Source: JAGRGG01 sp965217265 (lineage in GTDB: Bacteria > Pseudomonadota > Alphaproteobacteria > Geminicoccales > Geminicoccaceae). From it: a DNA stretch of 64,000 nt. The translations under genes were made by a program, and so were the position numbers. Positions 8,930 to 15,834 of this stretch are shown here, one piece after another; the first letter of the stretch is position 1; every line of letters starts with the position of its first letter. Where the stretch lies: the NCBI GenBank assembly GCA_965217265.1, contig CBDCHP010000011.1:1173261-1237260 (forward strand), written 5' to 3'. The notes beneath the pieces were generated by a model. It was not told the origin of the DNA, did not search any database, and saw only the letters and a list, made by a program, of their open reading frames with translations.

Positions 8930-9141
8930 AGCGAGTCGAAACGGCCGGGGTCCATTGAGCGAATGGCGCCAGTCATCTTAGCGCGATGGCATGATCCGAC
9001 ATCCGCGCCCGAAGATCGGTGGTCGGAGCAGGTGAAGGCCGGGTATGGTTCGGGCATGAACGCCATGCCAACGATCGATGAGATGAGGCGCGTGACGTTG
9101 GAGCGCGACCGGGCTTATGACGGGATCTTCGTCCTGGGAGT

Positions 9142-9243
9142 GCGTCCGGGTGGCCGGGGGTCGTCCCGACCCCATCGAGAAGCCGATCGATCGCCAAGCG
9201 GCGTCAACGGCTGGGGTCGGGACGACCCCGGCCACCCGGACGC
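9142..9243. repeat. Long inverted repeat, 31-32 bp arms
   Basis: The left arm at 9142-9173 and the right arm at 9213-9243 are reverse complements over 31 bases apart from one extra G. The core is GGTCGTCCCGACCCC against GGGGTCGGGACGACC, with a 39-base loop. It lies in the 329-base gap between the PEP-CTERM gene and ahpD, where no gene is seen. A half copy lies at 7276-7305. Confidence 0.8.
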
Positions 9244-9258
9244 CGAAGGTTCGCGGTT

Positions 9259-9801
9259 TCAGGCTCCGGGATCGAGGAGTCGGGAGGCGACCAGGGCGGC
9301 CTGGAAGCCTCGGACGACGGCGGCGATCCGGACGGCGTCGTGGACCTGGTCCTCGCCGACCCCTTCGGCCAGGAGTTTGTTTTCGTGGGCGCGGATGCAT
9401 GTCTCGCAGCCGGCCAGCGCGGCGCAGGCGAGCGAGGCGAGTTCGAAGGTGGCCTTGTCGGTCAATGGCCGGGCCATCCGTCCCATCCGGAGGCCGGCCT
9501 GGCGGTGCTGATAGCTCTCCTTGCCGACCATGTGGCGGAAACGGTAGTAGACCGTGTTCATCGCCATGATCGCGGCGGCGGCTCGGGCGTCGGCGAGGCT
9601 CGCGTCGTTGAGGTGCGCGCGGCCGTCGTCGCGGATCGCCCCGGCCAGGGCCTCGTCGCCGAGGAACAGGGCCGAGGTCAGGGCGACATTGTAGCGCTGC
9701 TCCGGCGACAGCGAACCGCCGCCGAGCACCGTGCCGAGGTTCAGGCGTAGATCCTTGGTGTCGTCGCCCAGGGCGGCTTTCAGGTCATCGAGCGTCGGCA
9801 T
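9259..9801 (-). CDS. ahpD: Alkyl hydroperoxidase D-like carboxymuconolactone decarboxylase family protein
   Basis: A 180-residue protein with the AhpD fold. The catalytic motif CETCIRAHE (near residue 135) contains the redox CxxC pair and the histidine of the proton relay. The upstream part has LSPEQRYNVALTSALFLGDE and AMNTVYYRFRHMVGKESYQH, typical of AhpD proteins of about 175 residues. In mycobacteria AhpD reduces AhpC in the lipoamide-linked peroxidase; elsewhere the partner is not established. Here it lies 121 bases downstream of ahpC on the same strand, the expected context. A GGGAG ribosome site lies 5 bases upstream of the ATG. A large inverted repeat lies between the two genes, so they may be separately terminated. 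Confidence 0.9.
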   Translation of the reverse strand: MPTLDDLKAALGDDTKDLRLNLGTVLGGGSLSPEQRYNVALTSALFLGDEALAGAIRDDGRAHLNDASLADARAAAAIMAMNTVYYRFRHMVGKESYQHRQAGLRMGRMARPLTDKATFELASLACAALAGCETCIRAHENKLLAEGVGEDQVHDAVRIAAVVRGFQAALVASRLLDPGA

Positions 9802-9834
9802 GTTGGCTCCCGAAAGGTTATTATCAATCGGAGG

Positions 9835-9918
9835 GATCGCACGCAGAGCTGCGGAGTCGCAACGTCGATCAAGAGAACGCGGGCTCTCCTTCGCGACTCC
9901 GCGGCTCTGCGTGCGATC
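9835..9918. repeat. Inverted repeat of the ACGCAGAG...CGGAGTCGC family between ahpC and ahpD
   Basis: The arms at 9835-9860 and 9893-9918 match in 25 of 26 positions, around a 32-base spacer. The core ACGCAGAG...GCGGAGTCGC recurs in the inverted repeat at 12315-12383. It can form a strong hairpin in RNA and may limit read-through from ahpC into ahpD. Confidence 0.8.
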
Positions 9919-9922
9919 GTTC

Positions 9923-10450
9923 TCAGGCCGTGATGGTCTGCTGCCCCTTGGACCAGTTGCAGGGGCAGAGCTCGCCCGATTGCAAGGCGTCGAGGACCCG
10001 GAGCACCTCGTCGACGCTCCGGCCGACGTTCAAGTTATTGGCCGAGGCGAACTGGATCGTCCCCTCCGGGTCGACGATGAACGTCGCCCGCAGGCAGACG
10101 CTCTCGTCGGGGTCCAGGATGCCGAGGTCGCCGGCCAACTTCTGGGCCGCGATCAAGGGGTAGTTCAGCCCCCGGAGGGCGTCGTGCGAGGCGCACCAGG
10201 CGAGATGACTGAACTCGTTGTCGGTGCTGCCGCCGACGACCTCCGCGTCGCGGTCCTTGAAGTCGCCGAGCCGGAGGTTGAACTCGGCGATCTCGGTCGG
10301 GCAGACGAACGTAAAGTCCTTCGGATAGAAGAAATAGACGACCCAACGATCGGGATACGACTCGTTGTCGACGGTCGTCAGGCTCTCCTTCGAGGCACCC
10401 ACGCAGGCATTGGCACGGAATCGGGGGAACGGGTCACCGACGGTCAGCAC
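9923..10450 (-). CDS. ahpC: Peroxiredoxin AhpC
   Basis: A 175-residue typical 2-Cys peroxiredoxin that reduces hydrogen peroxide and organic hydroperoxides. The peroxidatic cysteine lies in DFTFVCPTEIAEF. Further family motifs are GGSTDNEFSHLAW, GLNYPLIAAQKLAGDLGIL, an arginine in the RATFIVDPEG block, and a C-terminal resolving cysteine in ELCPCNW. The start is set at the GTG at 10450 (MLTVGDPFPRF) because GGAGGA lies 7 bases upstream; the longer open frame to 10477 would place that site inside the gene. It is transcribed divergently from oxyR, 118 bases away, and is probably OxyR-controlled. AhpD follows downstream. Confidence 0.93.
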   Translation of the reverse strand: MLTVGDPFPRFRANACVGASKESLTTVDNESYPDRWVVYFFYPKDFTFVCPTEIAEFNLRLGDFKDRDAEVVGGSTDNEFSHLAWCASHDALRGLNYPLIAAQKLAGDLGILDPDESVCLRATFIVDPEGTIQFASANNLNVGRSVDEVLRVLDALQSGELCPCNWSKGQQTITA

Positions 10451-10504
10451 GGCAATCCTCCATCGCTCGATCAACACGGGCGGCTCAAGGCCGATCTGAC
10501 TCTA

Positions 10505-10510
10505 GTTATA
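10505..10510 (-). promoter_or_regulatory. -10 element of the ahpC promoter
   Basis: On the minus strand the hexamer TATAAC (10505-10510) is a good -10 box 55 bases before the ahpC start. Its -35 region overlaps the perfect palindrome CGAATGCATTCG at 10531-10542, the position from which OxyR usually activates. Confidence 0.45.
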
Positions 10511-10530
10511 GGAGAGCACCGGCGATAAGT

Positions 10531-10570
10531 CGAATGCATTCGGCCGATCGATTTGATAAGCTAGGCTTAT
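10531..10570. promoter_or_regulatory. Putative OxyR operators between ahpC and oxyR
   Basis: Two symmetric sites lie here. CGAATGCATTCG (10531-10542) is a perfect 12-base palindrome at the ahpC -35 region. ATAAGC-TAG-GCTTAT (10556-10570) is a perfect inverted repeat with the T-N11-A layout of LysR-family boxes; it covers the oxyR start codon (ATG at 10569). Direct repeats GATAAG occur at 10524 and 10555. The layout fits activation of ahpC and autorepression of oxyR. Confidence 0.55.
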
Positions 10571-11450
10571 GGAAATCGCCCAGCTTCGATCGTTCTTGAA
10601 GATCGCCGAGCACGGCAGCTTCACCCGCGCGGCCGGGGAGATCGGCGTCTCGCAGCCGGCCTTGAGCCAGCAGATCGCCCGGCTGGAGGGGTCGATCGGC
10701 CGTCCGCTGTTCGACCGGCTCGGGCGATCGGTGGCCTTGACCGAGGCGGGGCGTATGCTCCGGGACCGCGCCGAGCGGATCGTGGACCTGGCCGACGACG
10801 CGGCCCGGGAGCTGGCCGACATCGGCGAAGGGGGGCGGCTGACGGTGGCGGCGATCCCGACGATCGCGCCGTTCTTGCTGCCGATGGTGCTCCGGGACTT
10901 CCGCCGCGAACACCCTTCGGCGGCGGTCCAGGTGGACGAGGAGGTCACCGAGACCCTGCTCCGGCGCTGCGGTCGGGGACTGTTGGACGTCGGCCTGCTG
11001 GCCCTGCCGGTCGACTTGCCGACGAACTTGGCGTTCGAGCCGCTCTTCGACGAGCCCTTGGTGCTGGTCTTGCCGACCGATCACCCGCTGTCGAGCCGCT
11101 CGGAGGTGCCGATCGACGCGGTCCGAGGCGAGCCGTTCGTGCTCTTGGGGGAGGGGCATTGCCTGTCGGACCAGATCCGGAACTTCTGCCAGCAGCGGGC
11201 CTTGCAGCCGATCGTCACCGGCCGGACCGGGCAGCTCGCGACGGTTCAAGAATTGGTCGCGCTGGGGCACGGGGTCTCCTTCGTCCCGGAGATGGCCCGA
11301 CGGCTCGACTCCAGCCCGCACCGCGTCTACCGAACGATCGCCGGCTCGCCCCCGAGCCGGACCATCGCCGCCTGCTGGAACCCCGGCCGCTACCGGACCC
11401 GGCTCGCCCTCGCCTTGCTGGAGACACTCCGCTCCTACCGCCCCGGCTGA
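10569..11450 (+). CDS. oxyR: LysR-family peroxide sensor OxyR
   Basis: A 293-residue LysR-type regulator. The N-terminal winged helix-turn-helix reads QLRSFLKIAEHGSFTRAAGE ... VSQPALSQQIARLEGSIGRPLFDR. The effector domain contains GEGHCLSDQIRNFC, with cysteines at about 198 and 207. This spacing and context match the C199/C208 disulfide switch of E. coli OxyR (GHCLRDQ...C), which separates it from ordinary LysR proteins. It is divergent from ahpC and near ahpD, the classical arrangement. The ATG lies inside a LysR-type palindrome and there is little room for a ribosome site, so the transcript may be nearly leaderless or start at this codon. It would activate ahpC when oxidised. Confidence 0.9.
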   Translation: MEIAQLRSFLKIAEHGSFTRAAGEIGVSQPALSQQIARLEGSIGRPLFDRLGRSVALTEAGRMLRDRAERIVDLADDAARELADIGEGGRLTVAAIPTIAPFLLPMVLRDFRREHPSAAVQVDEEVTETLLRRCGRGLLDVGLLALPVDLPTNLAFEPLFDEPLVLVLPTDHPLSSRSEVPIDAVRGEPFVLLGEGHCLSDQIRNFCQQRALQPIVTGRTGQLATVQELVALGHGVSFVPEMARRLDSSPHRVYRTIAGSPPSRTIAACWNPGRYRTRLALALLETLRSYRPG

Positions 11451-11584
11451 CGCGGTGATCGATCGATCCCCCCGATCTCGTCGTATTATCGCCATGCCTG
11501 TCGCGTCGGCCGCGGGCTTATGTAAGGTACGTCCCTGGGCCTCGGATAGAAGGTCGGGGGGCGAGTTCCTTTCGAAACGCCCGG

Positions 11585-11662
11585 TTCATCGTCGATGACG
11601 TCACCTACTTCGCCGAGCCGTATTACCAGGACGGCATCGTCGCCCAGGCCGTCGACGACCCC
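11585..11662 (+). pseudogene. Remnant of a subtilisin-like (S8) or related exported protease gene
   Basis: Between oxyR and the DUF427 gene, one plus-strand frame reads FIVDDVTYFAEPYYQDG and then IVAQAVDDP. This block (VDDxxYFxEPxxQDGxIAQAVD) is a recognisable piece of the catalytic region of S8-like proteases seen in large exported proteins of planctomycetes and cyanobacteria. There is no start, no flanking homology and no catalytic Ser or His here, so only about 26 codons survive. The rest of the 11451-11740 gap shows nothing else. Confidence 0.5.
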
Positions 11663-11740
11663 AGGCGGCCTGACGCCGACGGTCCACGGTCAAAAGCGCG
11701 TCCCCGCCCGAGTCGTCGGGGGCGCGCCTGGTTGATCGGG

Positions 11741-12091
11741 CTACTGAACGACGATCTTCTCGACCTTGTCCTCGAAGAAGGCCAGATGGTCTTTGATCGC
11801 CGAGACCTCGGGCTTGGGCGATTCGTAGGACCAGGCGAGGTTCTCGACGACCCGTTCGCCGAGGGTGATCCGGAAGTAGCTCGCGTCCCCCTTGAAGGGG
11901 CAGTGCGTCGCGCGTTCGGTCGGCTCCATCGCCGCCATGACGACGTCGTCGCGCGGGATGTAGAGCACCGGGTCCATCCCCCCCTCGCGGAGGGCCAGGG
12001 CCCGATGGGAGTCGGCGATCGTCTTGCCGCCGAGGGTGACAAGCACCCGTCCCGGGCAAAGCTCGATGGTGATCTGATGGGCGCTGCTCAT
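11741..12091 (-). CDS. DUF427 domain-containing protein
   Basis: A 116-residue protein of the DUF427 family, a compact beta-barrel of unknown function. Visible signatures are the N-terminal IELCPGRVLVTLGGKTIADS, PVLYIPRDDVVMAAM, CPFKGDASYFRITLGERVVE and NLAWSYESPKPEVSAIKDHL, ending FFEDKVEKIVV. Length matches the family. The start is supported by GGGAG about 7 bases upstream of the ATG. It stands alone between the protease remnant and a 323-base gap before the pirin gene. No regulation is visible. Confidence 0.9.
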   Translation of the reverse strand: MSSAHQITIELCPGRVLVTLGGKTIADSHRALALREGGMDPVLYIPRDDVVMAAMEPTERATHCPFKGDASYFRITLGERVVENLAWSYESPKPEVSAIKDHLAFFEDKVEKIVVQ

Positions 12092-12314
12092 CGCGGAACT
12101 CCCACAATTCGGATCTGGTCGGCAACGTCTGTTGTGTCGGTCCGATCCGACGCCAGGCGGCCCGGATCGGCCGCAGCATCCTCAACGACGGTCCGTTCCC
12201 CAAGCATACGATGCGCCAGTCTCGGCATTGCAATTCGTTGATCGATGTATGCGTGAATGCAATCGTCGAGGCCCTTGCCTTGGATCCCTTATGATGATCG
12301 TTGGCGGTACGATC

Positions 12315-12383
12315 TTACGCAGAGTCGCGGAGTCGCGGAGGTGAGCCATCCCAAGTCTCCGCGACTCCGCGACACTGCGTGAG
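12315..12383. repeat. Inverted repeat, second copy of the ACGCAGAG...CGGAGTCGC family
   Basis: The arms at 12315-12340 and 12358-12383 match in 24 of 26 positions around a 17-base loop. The core CGCAGAGTCGCGGAGTCGCG is shared with the 9835-9918 copy. It fills the 3' part of the 323-base gap 12092-12414; the rest of that gap holds no recognisable gene. Confidence 0.8.
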
Positions 12384-12414
12384 CGTTCGAGCGATCCCGG
12401 GAAGGGGGTGGGCG

Positions 12415-13281
12415 ATGCGGTCGAGGCGGGTGCGGGATGTCCGGCGGAGGGTGACGCCGCACTGGGTCGGCGACGGGTTCCCGGTGCGGAGCCTGCTGTC
12501 GTACTCGGGCGATGGGGCGGCGATCAGTCCGTTCTTGCTGCTCGACTATGGGGGGCCGGCGGCGTTCGAGCCGTCGGAGACGCCCAAGGGGGTCGGCGAG
12601 CACCCGCACCGGGGGTTCGAGACGGTGACGCTGGTGATCCAGGGGGAACTGGAGCATCGCGACTCGGCCGGTAACCGGGGTGCGATCGGGCCGGGGGATG
12701 TCCAGTGGATGACGGCCGCCTCGGGCGTCGTCCACGAGGAGTTCCACAGCCGGGCCTTCACCCAATCCGGCGGCACGCTGGAGATGGTTCAGCTCTGGGT
12801 GAACCTGCCGTCGGCCGAGAAGATGGCCCCGCCGCGATATCAGGAGATCCGCCACGGGTCGATCCCGACCGTCCCTCTAGACGACGAATCGGGCGCCGTC
12901 CGCGTCATCGCCGGGTCGTATCGCGGGACCCGGGGGCCGGCGAGGACGGTGACGCCGGTCACGCTCTGGGACCTCACGCTCCGCGAAGGGCGTTCCGCGA
13001 CCCTCGAATTGCCCGAAGGGCACTCCGCGGCGCTGCTCGTCCTCCGGGGGGCCGTCCGGATCGACGGCGAGAAGGCCCGACCGCCGGATCTCATCCTGTT
13101 CGGGCGAGACGGCGAGGGAATCACGGTCGATTGTCTCGAGGACGCCTCGGCCCTGCTCCTCGGCGGGGCGCCGATCGACGAGCCAATCGCCGGCTACGGC
13201 CCGTTCGTGATGAACACCCGAGAGGAGATCACTCAGGCGATGGACGACTACCGCGACGGCAGGATGGGGCACCTCGACTGA
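12415..13281 (+). CDS. Pirin family protein
   Basis: A 288-residue double-cupin pirin. The N-terminal cupin has PFLLLDYGGPAAFEP and the metal-binding motif GEHPHRGFETVTLVIQGELE, followed by PGDVQWMTAASGVVHEEFHS, which supplies the remaining histidine and glutamate ligands. The C-terminal cupin is shorter and ends GPFVMNTREEITQAMDDYRD. Bacterial pirins bind iron and some act as quercetin dioxygenases or redox-linked regulators; nothing here decides between these. The ATG at 12415 follows GAAGGGGG at a usual distance; an open frame upstream runs through the inverted repeat and is not used. It lies in the oxidative-stress neighbourhood but is not in an operon with it. Confidence 0.93.
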   Translation: MRSRRVRDVRRRVTPHWVGDGFPVRSLLSYSGDGAAISPFLLLDYGGPAAFEPSETPKGVGEHPHRGFETVTLVIQGELEHRDSAGNRGAIGPGDVQWMTAASGVVHEEFHSRAFTQSGGTLEMVQLWVNLPSAEKMAPPRYQEIRHGSIPTVPLDDESGAVRVIAGSYRGTRGPARTVTPVTLWDLTLREGRSATLELPEGHSAALLVLRGAVRIDGEKARPPDLILFGRDGEGITVDCLEDASALLLGGAPIDEPIAGYGPFVMNTREEITQAMDDYRDGRMGHLD

Positions 13282-13486
13282 TCGACGGCAGAGAGGAGAA
13301 CGGCTGAGCGTTTTCGACAAGTAAGCCGAAACCTTACGGATGGGATTTCCCGGGTGAGACAAACTGAAACAACGAACCCGCCAGTGTACAGGCGCCTCCG
13401 CACTTGGTAGGATGCCGAGGCCGCCTCTCTCTTCGGGCAGGGACGTCTTGCCCCTTTCGGGAGAGATTGGTACGGGATCGCCCGCG

Positions 13487-13861
13487 ATGACGTTCCCCAA
13501 GGATTGGCCGTCCAATTGTCCATCCGCCGACACGCCCGACGCGACCGGGGACGTGTTTCGGATCTCGAAGGAGGACCCAGTCACACAACAGGACATGTTA
13601 AGCCATCACGAAACGGGCAAGCTGCCCAAGGCCGACCCTTGTCTGCGCTGCGGCCTTTCCGTCTTTCTGGAGCTCGAGGATGCGTTGAATCAACAGAAGC
13701 TGCTGCCGAAACTCGGCAACAGGATCGCGAAGGCGCTCCTGGAGACAAACCATGGGAAGGCGTGCTTGACCAAAGGTCAGCAGCCGACGCACACGACTTG
13801 GTGGCCCTACGAAGAGGTCGATCGAGCTGCACTGTTCGTCGTCGTTCGGGACGTATCGTGA
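13487..13861 (+). CDS. Unrecognised small protein, first gene of a coupled two-gene module
   Basis: A 124-residue protein starting MTFPKDWPSNCPSADTPDAT, then an acidic linker, DPCLRCGLSVFLELEDALNQ (a CxxC motif near residue 58) and a C-terminal GQQPTHTTWWPYEEVDRAAL. There is no signal peptide or membrane segment. I do not recognise a named family. The tryptophan-rich PTHTTWWPYE end and the LPKADPCLRCGLSVF block look like conserved motifs rather than noise. The stop overlaps the start of the next gene (TGATG), so translation is coupled. GC is visibly lower than in flanking genes, which suggests acquisition. A longer frame upstream (from 13412) lacks a ribosome site. Confidence 0.65.
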   Translation: MTFPKDWPSNCPSADTPDATGDVFRISKEDPVTQQDMLSHHETGKLPKADPCLRCGLSVFLELEDALNQQKLLPKLGNRIAKALLETNHGKACLTKGQQPTHTTWWPYEEVDRAALFVVVRDVS

Positions 13862-15048
13862 TGTGGGAGATCAAGGGTAAATCGGTCGACCCAAAACGGT
13901 TCACGCCGTTCGAGCCGATCCGCGTCTTGAACCACTACGATGGCCCTCGAATCTTCACCTTTCACGATGAAGACGACGCTCCGTGCCTGGCGTGCTGGAG
14001 CGACGAGGACGAGGAGCGCGCGCGGTTCCTGGTGGTCGCGATCACCGATCAGATCATCGCGGACCTCGAACGTGGTCTCCTGTCGGTACGCGAAGCGTTG
14101 GCTCAGCCTCGTCTCTGGGTCGTTGATTGGGCAAGTGACGGCTCTCTCACCGGCGCTTGGCTAGTTGCCCGACGGGATGTTCCCGAGGATTCTCAGCCTC
14201 ACCCGCGGACGATGTTGCATCGATCGCTCGATCCGATTCTCAGCCTTCGGGCCATCGGCGAGGCAATCCGCCCCGGTGAAATCCCCGGAAGCGTCATCAA
14301 GAGTACGGTCGAGGGAGCGCAGCGGGCGATCAAGGCCCTCGCCGAATACGAAATGGAGTTGCCGGCCCGCAGGGGACGTCCCTCGCGTGCGCTCCAGAAA
14401 CTGTACGATCTCCCTGTTCAGAGGACGCTCGCTGCCAGCTTCGAGGTCCAATTTCGCTCGCCTCTCAGCGAGCTCGATCTGTTCGAGGGGTTAGGCGAGA
14501 GCGAAATCCACGAAGAACGTGAAGTCCTGAACCGCGTGGCAAATCATCTCAAGGATGGACTGAGCTGGTTAACTTCGGCCTCGTCTGATGCGACCGCCTT
14601 GCCGGTGCCCGCCGATCTGGAGTTGAGCCGGGCGATCATCAGAGCATTGAAGTTTCTCACCCCTTCGCCGCGAAGCCCGATTCGGGAGATGGAAATTCGA
14701 GGTGAATTGGCGACCCGATCCGTCGAGCCGATCCGTCTCTCGCGCGGCGTTCGTAACATCCTCAACGGTGCATTGTCCCGCGTCCCCGACATGAAGAAAC
14801 GCCGGGTCGAGCTGACGGGAAGGATTCGGGAATTGAACGAACGACTGATGCGTTTCGAACTCCACGACGTGACGACACCTGCGGCCACGGTTCGTGTTTG
14901 CGAATTCGAGCCGGACCTCTGGGATGGTGTTTACGAAATGTTGGGAGTTGAAGAGACTGTCGATGTTTTCGGGACTGAGACCGGCCCGACAAGCATCATT
15001 CGCGTAATCGACTTGATCCGGCCTGACATTGCCGATCCGACGAGATGA
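13861..15048 (+). CDS. Unrecognised 395-residue protein, second gene of a coupled two-gene module
   Basis: The N-terminal 100 residues (FEPIRVLNHYDGPRIFTFHD, ACWSDEDEERARFLVVAITD, IADLERGLLSVREALAQP) resemble a domain found in bacterial proteins tied to small accessory modules (DUF6575-like; low certainty). The middle contains helical stretches rich in Glu, Arg and Leu; the end (RVCEFEPDLWDGVYEMLGVE, TSIIRVIDLI) may be a small alpha/beta or beta domain. No signal peptide, membrane helix, nucleotide-binding loop or nuclease motif was seen. It overlaps the upstream gene by TGATG, so the two products are probably made in fixed ratio and may form a complex. GC is lower than in the neighbours. A toxin/antitoxin, antiphage or sensing role is possible, but nothing in the sequence proves one. 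Confidence 0.65.
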   Translation: MWEIKGKSVDPKRFTPFEPIRVLNHYDGPRIFTFHDEDDAPCLACWSDEDEERARFLVVAITDQIIADLERGLLSVREALAQPRLWVVDWASDGSLTGAWLVARRDVPEDSQPHPRTMLHRSLDPILSLRAIGEAIRPGEIPGSVIKSTVEGAQRAIKALAEYEMELPARRGRPSRALQKLYDLPVQRTLAASFEVQFRSPLSELDLFEGLGESEIHEEREVLNRVANHLKDGLSWLTSASSDATALPVPADLELSRAIIRALKFLTPSPRSPIREMEIRGELATRSVEPIRLSRGVRNILNGALSRVPDMKKRRVELTGRIRELNERLMRFELHDVTTPAATVRVCEFEPDLWDGVYEMLGVEETVDVFGTETGPTSIIRVIDLIRPDIADPTR

Positions 15049-15153
15049 GTTCGCATCGGGGGGGCCCGGTGTGATTACCAGCAAGGTGCTTCCTGATCCC
15101 GTGCCGCGGCGGACCCGGCCCGCCGCTGAGCTTGGTCGATCGACGGCCGGCGG

Positions 15154-15822
15154 TCAGGCGATCGCGAGGCGTCGGCCTTGCTCCAGGTCGAGCAGGAATT
15201 GCTTGCGGTGCAGCCCGCCGCCGTAGCCGCCGAGCCGGCCGTCCTTGTTAACAACCCGGTGGCAGGGGATCACGATCGCGATCCGGTTCAGGCCGTTGGC
15301 GCGGCCGACGGCGCGGACGGCGTTCGGGTCGCCGAGACGATCGGCAATGTCCCGGTAGGAGCGGGTTTCCCCGTAGGGGATCGCTCGGAGCTGCTCCCAG
15401 ACCCGGCTCTGGAAGGGGGTGCCGGGGTAAACCAGCGGAACCGAGAACGAGCGGAGGGAGCCGTCGAAGTAGGCGTCGAGTTCCGCGTCCAGACGGTCGA
15501 GGTGCGCGTTGCGGCCGGGGACGACCGGCCCTTCGAAGCGGCGGGCGACGACGTTGAGTTGCCCTTCGAGCATCCGCCGGTCGTCGAATTCGAGCAGGCA
15601 GACGCCTTCGGCCGTTGCCCCGGCGACCAACGGGCCGATCGGGCTCCGGAACCAGGCGAGCCGGACGCAGTCTCGGCCCGAGGCCGATCCCGGCGGCCCG
15701 CCGAAGACGCGGGCGAAGGCGTCCCGAAAGCCGCTGTGCGACTCGAAGCCGCCGTCGTGGATCGCATCGTCGATGGCAACGCCCTCGGAGGTCGCACGCC
15801 ATTTGGCGTCAATTGTGGTCAT
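15154..15822 (-). CDS. ogt: Methylated-DNA--protein-cysteine methyltransferase with remnant Ada regulatory helix
   Basis: A 222-residue DNA-repair protein. The C-terminal half is a complete O6-alkylguanine transferase: FQSRVWEQLRAIPYGETRSY, the winged-helix finger with RAVGRANGLNRIAIVIPC and the acceptor cysteine in PCHRV (near residue 187), then GRLGGYGGGLHRKQFLLDLE. The N-terminal 45 residues contain DGGFESHSGFRDAFARVFGG, the end of an AraC-type helix-turn-helix as found in Ada, but the rest of that domain and the Ada zinc domain are missing. It thus looks like a shortened Ada. It starts 10 bases after the ftsH stop on the same strand and is probably cotranscribed. An alternative TTG start at 15831 is possible. 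Confidence 0.88.
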   Translation of the reverse strand: MTTIDAKWRATSEGVAIDDAIHDGGFESHSGFRDAFARVFGGPPGSASGRDCVRLAWFRSPIGPLVAGATAEGVCLLEFDDRRMLEGQLNVVARRFEGPVVPGRNAHLDRLDAELDAYFDGSLRSFSVPLVYPGTPFQSRVWEQLRAIPYGETRSYRDIADRLGDPNAVRAVGRANGLNRIAIVIPCHRVVNKDGRLGGYGGGLHRKQFLLDLEQGRRLAIA

Positions 15823-15834
15823 GGCGTTCAACGT

